NCBI GenBank assembly: GCA_036397815.1
Contig: DASWIE010000027.1
Coordinates: forward strand, 1 to 8,141
DNA length: 8,141 nucleotides
Source of the DNA: DASQFY01 sp036397815
GTDB taxonomy: Bacteria; Chloroflexota; Limnocylindria; QHBO01
Reading direction: 5' to 3'
The notes under the pieces were generated by a model, which ran no database searches, was not told where the DNA came from, and saw nothing but the letters and a program-made list of their open reading frames with translations. The position numbers and the translations under genes are program-made. Positions 6,433-8,141 of the stretch are shown here, one piece after another; the stretch's first letter is position 1; each line of letters begins with the position of its first letter.

Positions 6433-7121
6433 CGACTGCCGTACCGGGACGCGCCGAGCGCAGGCGCGGGCGTTGGGGTCGACGGAGGGATGACCGATGA
6501 AGGGTTCCGAGTCGGTGTCGGGCGGGGCGTCGGGGTCGGCGTCGCGGTCGGCGGCGGTCGCGTCGGCAGGGGTGTCGGCGTCGCCGTTGGTGCAGGCCTC
6601 GGCGTGGGGGTGGGTGTCGGCGCCGGGGTCGCGGGCAACTGCGGCGGAGGCGTCGGGCTGGGTGTCGGACTGGCCGTCGGAGTTGCAGTGGCAGTCGGCG
6701 ATGCGCTCGCGGTCGGCTCCGATCCACAGGCGACGATCGGGAGCGTCTCCGAGTCGCCGTCAACGGTCAGGGCCGGAGCCGGAGCCCACCCGTGCTGACC
6801 GACTGGACCCGGCACGTGGACCCGGAACCAGGCACCGTCTGCAGAGCGCCCGGTGACGAGCATTCTCTGGCCCGAATCCGCCAGGGCGAGCACCGGCCCG
6901 GAATCAGGACAGGCGACAACGGCCAGCTCGGGGACGGACTCAGCCGCAGGCGTGGAGTCGTGAACCGGCACCATCTCGTTGGCGATCAGGGCGCTCATCG
7001 CCAGCACGCCGGTCAGGCCGCCGGCGGCCAGGACGAGGAACGCGAACATCGGTTTGAGCTTGTGGGGCTGAGGGGCACGCGCGCCAGCGCCCCCGCCGGC
7101 ACCGACTCCCTCCGAGCTCAT
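6429..7121 (-). CDS. Membrane-anchored SH3-like protein with Pro/Thr-rich tail
   Basis: A 230-residue protein. Residues 1-22 are Gly/Ala-rich and probably cytoplasmic, 25-47 form one transmembrane helix (MFAFLVLAAGGLTGVLAMSALIA), and 60-135 are outside. Residues 75-120 (LALADSGQRMLVTGRSADGA, then WFRVHVPGP and GQHGWAPAPALTV) resemble a bacterial SH3-type domain, with the G-R-S-x-D-G-x-W and GW(V/A) hallmarks; these domains often bind cell-wall peptides. Cys71 and Cys132 bracket the domain and could form a disulfide outside the cell. From about 135 to 220 the sequence is almost only Pro, Thr and Ala in alternation, a likely extended spacer or glycosylation-prone stalk. It is first in an operon with the C39-like gene (four-base ATGA overlap). 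ATG 7121 is preceded by GGGAG about ten bases upstream and by a TAGACT box at 7158-7163. SH3 assignment is by pattern. Confidence 0.75.
   Translation of the reverse strand: MSSEGVGAGGGAGARAPQPHKLKPMFAFLVLAAGGLTGVLAMSALIANEMVPVHDSTPAAESVPELAVVACPDSGPVLALADSGQRMLVTGRSADGAWFRVHVPGPVGQHGWAPAPALTVDGDSETLPIVACGSEPTASASPTATATPTASPTPSPTPPPQLPATPAPTPTPTPRPAPTATPTPLPTRPPPTATPTPTPRPTPTRNPSSVIPPSTPTPAPALGASRYGSR
6490..6715 (-). repeat. Low-complexity Pro/Thr-coding tract
   Basis: Irregular GC-rich repeats of CCGACGCCGACC type on the minus strand, coding the Pro/Thr/Ala stalk of the SH3-like protein. Units are short, degenerate and in frame, as expected for a slippage-prone coding repeat rather than a mobile or CRISPR repeat. 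Confidence 0.8.
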
Positions 7122-7157
7122 CGCCGAACCGCTCCCGATCCTGCGTACCGTCGGCGG

Positions 7158-7166
7158 AGTCTAGCA
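7158..7166 (-). promoter_or_regulatory. Extended -10 promoter motif TGCTAGACT for the SH3/C39-like operon
   Basis: TGCTAGACT on the minus strand, identical to 2217-2225, with the hexamer 36 bases before ATG 7121. Transcription starting a few bases after it would give a leader of about 30 bases that contains a Shine-Dalgarno-like GGGAG. The -35 region would fall at about 7181-7186, adjoining the palindrome at 7186-7201. Confidence 0.5.
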
Positions 7167-7185
7167 GGGTCATCCCGCAGTCCCG

Positions 7186-7201
7186 TCAGGGAGATCCCTG
7201 A
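7186..7201. promoter_or_regulatory. Candidate operator, 7-2-7 palindrome in a divergent promoter region
   Basis: TCAGGGAGATCCCTGA has seven-base arms (TCAGGGA/TCCCTGA) around a GA centre. It lies between the minus-strand operon starting at 7121 and the plus-strand peptide starting at 7252, at the expected -35 side of the minus-strand promoter. A dimeric repressor site is plausible; no regulator gene is in the window. Confidence 0.4.
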
Positions 7202-7238
7202 TACCAATCCAGCCGCGGGTCGACGAACATCCGTCCCC

Positions 7239-7247
7239 AGGAGGTGA
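7239..7247 (+). promoter_or_regulatory. Strong Shine-Dalgarno AGGAGGTGA
   Basis: A near-perfect match to the 16S rRNA 3' end, four bases before ATG 7252 (seven from the GGAGG core). It is the best ribosome binding site in the window, and the main reason to believe in the 31-residue peptide that follows. Confidence 0.85.
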
Positions 7248-7251
7248 ACCG

Positions 7252-7347
7252 ATGCAGACCATCCGAGCCAGCCTGGTGGCGCTCCCGTTCGTGGGTCTCG
7301 CGGTGCTGGTGGTGGCGATCTCCATGCTCATCGGTCCCGTGAGGTGA
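7252..7347 (+). CDS. 31-residue single-helix membrane peptide
   Basis: MQTIRASLVALPFVGLAVLV followed by VAISMLIGPVR, a 31-residue peptide. Residues 8-28 form one hydrophobic helix, with Arg5 before it and Arg31 at the end. The start is supported by the near-ideal ribosome binding site at 7239-7247. Its TGA (7345-7347) overlaps the GTG of the ABC ATPase fragment in a GTGA four-base overlap, the usual arrangement for coupled transporter genes. Two readings are possible: a true small membrane protein belonging to an ABC system, or the fused ends of a larger membrane gene that has lost its middle, as its neighbour has. No family is recognised. Confidence 0.55.
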   Translation: MQTIRASLVALPFVGLAVLVVAISMLIGPVR

Positions 7348-7500
7348 CGGATGAAGGACCGATCCTGGGGGCCCACGGTCTCGCCAAGCGATACGACCGC
7401 GCCATCTCCCGCGGCGGCATCACCGCCCTGGTCGGGCCGAACGCCGCCGGCAAGTCCACCCTCATCAAGACGTGGGTCGGGTTCGAGCGCCCGAGTCGGC
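7344..7500 (+). pseudogene. ABC transporter ATP-binding protein, N-terminal fragment with deletions
   Basis: The frame from GTG 7344 reads ILGAHGLAKRYDRAISRGGI (residues 7-26) then TALVGPNAAGKSTLIKTWVG, which contains a perfect Walker A (GPNAAGKST) and ends in FERPSR. This is the start of an ABC ATPase that would energise a membrane transporter. Between RYDRA and GGITALVGPN the roughly dozen residues of the usual strand 'xVSFxVxxG' are shortened, and after FERPSR the family sequence stops: no Q-loop, signature (LSGGQ), Walker B or H-loop follows, and the frame ends at TGA 7578-7580 in unrelated Ser/Thr/Arg-rich sequence. It is therefore a remnant of perhaps a quarter of the gene, unable to hydrolyse ATP as an ABC dimer. 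The GTGA overlap with the 31-residue peptide shows the original operon. End coordinate is where similarity fades. Confidence 0.75.
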
Positions 7501-7526
7501 GGGCCCAAGCGGGCACCCGAACCGCC

Positions 7527-7544
7527 GTCTCTGTCTCTGTCTCC
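7527..7544 (+). repeat. GTCTCT hexamer repeat, three copies
   Basis: GTCTCT-GTCTCT-GTCTCC in tandem, lying just beyond the point where ABC ATPase similarity ends. A slippage-prone tract at a deletion edge. Confidence 0.7.
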
Positions 7545-7645
7545 ACCTCGACCCGGGTTTCAGCACCCTGCGTGAGCTGAGTGTCGTCGGTCACGACGCG
7601 TCGATCGCTCCACGGCGAGGTCACGGTCGCGGACCACTGACACGT

Positions 7646-7683
7646 TGCCCCGGTGCCCGAGCAACAAGCCGGGCACCGGGGCA
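7646..7683 (-). terminator. Long perfect hairpin, likely terminator of the cupin gene
   Basis: TGCCCCGGTGCCCG (7646-7659) and its exact complement CGGGCACCGGGGCA (7670-7683) give a 14-bp GC-rich stem; inside, GC-AACAA-GC can add two more pairs after a one-base bulge. It starts 58 bases beyond the cupin stop on the minus strand. No T-tract follows on either side, so it would be a U-less hairpin terminator or an mRNA 3'-end stabiliser; a regulator-binding palindrome is another option. Confidence 0.6.
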
Positions 7684-7741
7684 GGACCTGCAAAACGTGG
7701 CTCCTGCGGACCCGGATCCCTGGAATCCGCAGCTCGTGCCA

Positions 7742-8141
7742 TTACGGGCAGGAGATCGCGTCGTCCTCGACCCGAGTGATGGGCGGGTCGTTGCTCGGCG
7801 CAACGAACACCGCATAGACCGTCGCCCCACCGGCGGTCGTGACCTCCTGCGGAGAGTCGCCGCCCTCGGCGAACACTGCGCCGTTCGGAAGGCCCGGCCC
7901 GTACGTCTGCGAGCTGCAGTCTGACTCCCAGAGGGTCAACGCACCCGACTGCACGGTCACGATCACCATCCCCGGGTGGTGATGCCAGCCGCTGCGGCCA
8001 CCCGGAGCGAAGACGATCTGCTGGATGCGGACGTCGGTCGGATCCTTCGTCTGGAACTTGACCCGGTCGCTGTTCAGGTGAACCGAATGGTCGAAGTTCG
8101 CCGTGACGAGAGTCGTGATCGCGTTTCCCGACCCGGGCGAT
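7742..8141 (-). CDS. Cupin-domain protein, 5' end beyond the window
   Basis: An open frame enters from the window edge and runs 132 codons to TAA at 7742-7744. It starts as SPGSGNAITTLVTANFDHSV and contains the first cupin motif as GGRSGWHHHPGMVIVTVQSG, a strand ALTLWESDC, and the second as NGAVFAEGGDSPQEVTT, followed by VYAVFVAP: a single small beta-barrel. His residues in WHHHPG can bind a metal, but the glutamate of motif 1 is replaced by a hydrophobic residue and the histidine of motif 2 by Gln (SPQEV), so only part of the usual 3-His/1-Glu site remains. The role could be ligand binding rather than dioxygenase catalysis. Two cysteines, in SDCSS and the C-terminal SCP, may form a disulfide if the protein is exported, but the N-terminus that would show a signal peptide is missing. 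Confidence 0.8.
   Translation of the reverse strand, partial: SPGSGNAITTLVTANFDHSVHLNSDRVKFQTKDPTDVRIQQIVFAPGGRSGWHHHPGMVIVTVQSGALTLWESDCSSQTYGPGLPNGAVFAEGGDSPQEVTTAGGATVYAVFVAPSNDPPITRVEDDAISCP

Larger units (their letters stand above)
7501..7741. other. 241-base non-coding scar between the ABC fragment and the cupin gene
   Basis: No frame on either strand resembles a known family. It holds a short GTCTCT repeat (7527-7544) and the hairpin at 7646-7683. It probably represents the deletion scar of the ABC operon plus the 3' region of the cupin gene. Confidence 0.45.

Noticed and set aside
6490..6798. Gly/Val-rich open frame on the plus strand
   Set aside because: It is the complement of the Pro/Thr stalk-coding tract; its GVGVG composition arises from that repeat.
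7501..7741. Continuation of the ABC ATPase in another frame
   Set aside because: None of the three plus-strand frames shows a Q-loop, LSGGQ signature, Walker B or H-loop.

Overview
The window is strongly GC-rich and gene-dense, with short intergenic gaps, several starts without a Shine-Dalgarno sequence, TAnnnT-type promoter motifs and an F420-type LLM oxidoreductase. These traits, together with the Pro/Thr-rich membrane-anchored proteins, suggest a high-GC terrestrial or aquatic bacterium of the Chloroflexota (Limnocylindria-like) or, less likely, the Actinomycetota. This is inference from style; there is no rRNA or marker gene.

Layout. 3-319: decayed 3' remnant of an arsenite methyltransferase-like gene, in two frames with an internal deletion. 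260-457 and 1554-1749: two copies of a composite palindromic repeat element of about 197 bp, each with three GCCAC-CAGGA-GTGGC hairpins spaced 72-73 bp apart. Between them, bounded by a 17-bp direct repeat, lies one intact gene (538-1500, LLM/F420-class oxidoreductase). 1791-2207 (-): small three-helix membrane protein with a basic tail. 2412-3485 (-): complete M28-type zinc peptidase. 3684-5018 (+): divergent from the peptidase, a two-domain protein joining an alpha/beta-hydrolase fold without a recognisable triad to a C-terminal TIR-like domain; it is the most interesting gene here. 5029-6432 and 6429-7121 (-): two-gene operon with an ATGA overlap, encoding an SH3-like anchored protein with a Pro/Thr-rich tail and an anchored C39-peptidase-like protein whose nucleophile cysteine is absent. 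7252-7347 (+): 31-residue single-helix peptide with the strongest ribosome binding site in the window, overlapping (GTGA) an ABC-transporter ATPase fragment (7344-7500) with deletions. 7742-8141 (-): cupin-domain protein cut by the window edge, with a long hairpin beyond its stop.

Themes. (i) Two loci (arsM-like and ABC ATPase) show the same kind of damage, internal deletion plus loss of frame, so this looks like an accessory region undergoing deletional decay. (ii) Several proteins look like pseudoenzymes: the hydrolase domain, the C39-like domain and perhaps the cupin have lost catalytic or metal-binding residues while keeping the fold, suggesting sensing or binding roles. (iii) The palindromic elements have the organisation of an uncharacterised repeat family. 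No transposase, integrase, CRISPR array, tRNA or rRNA was seen.
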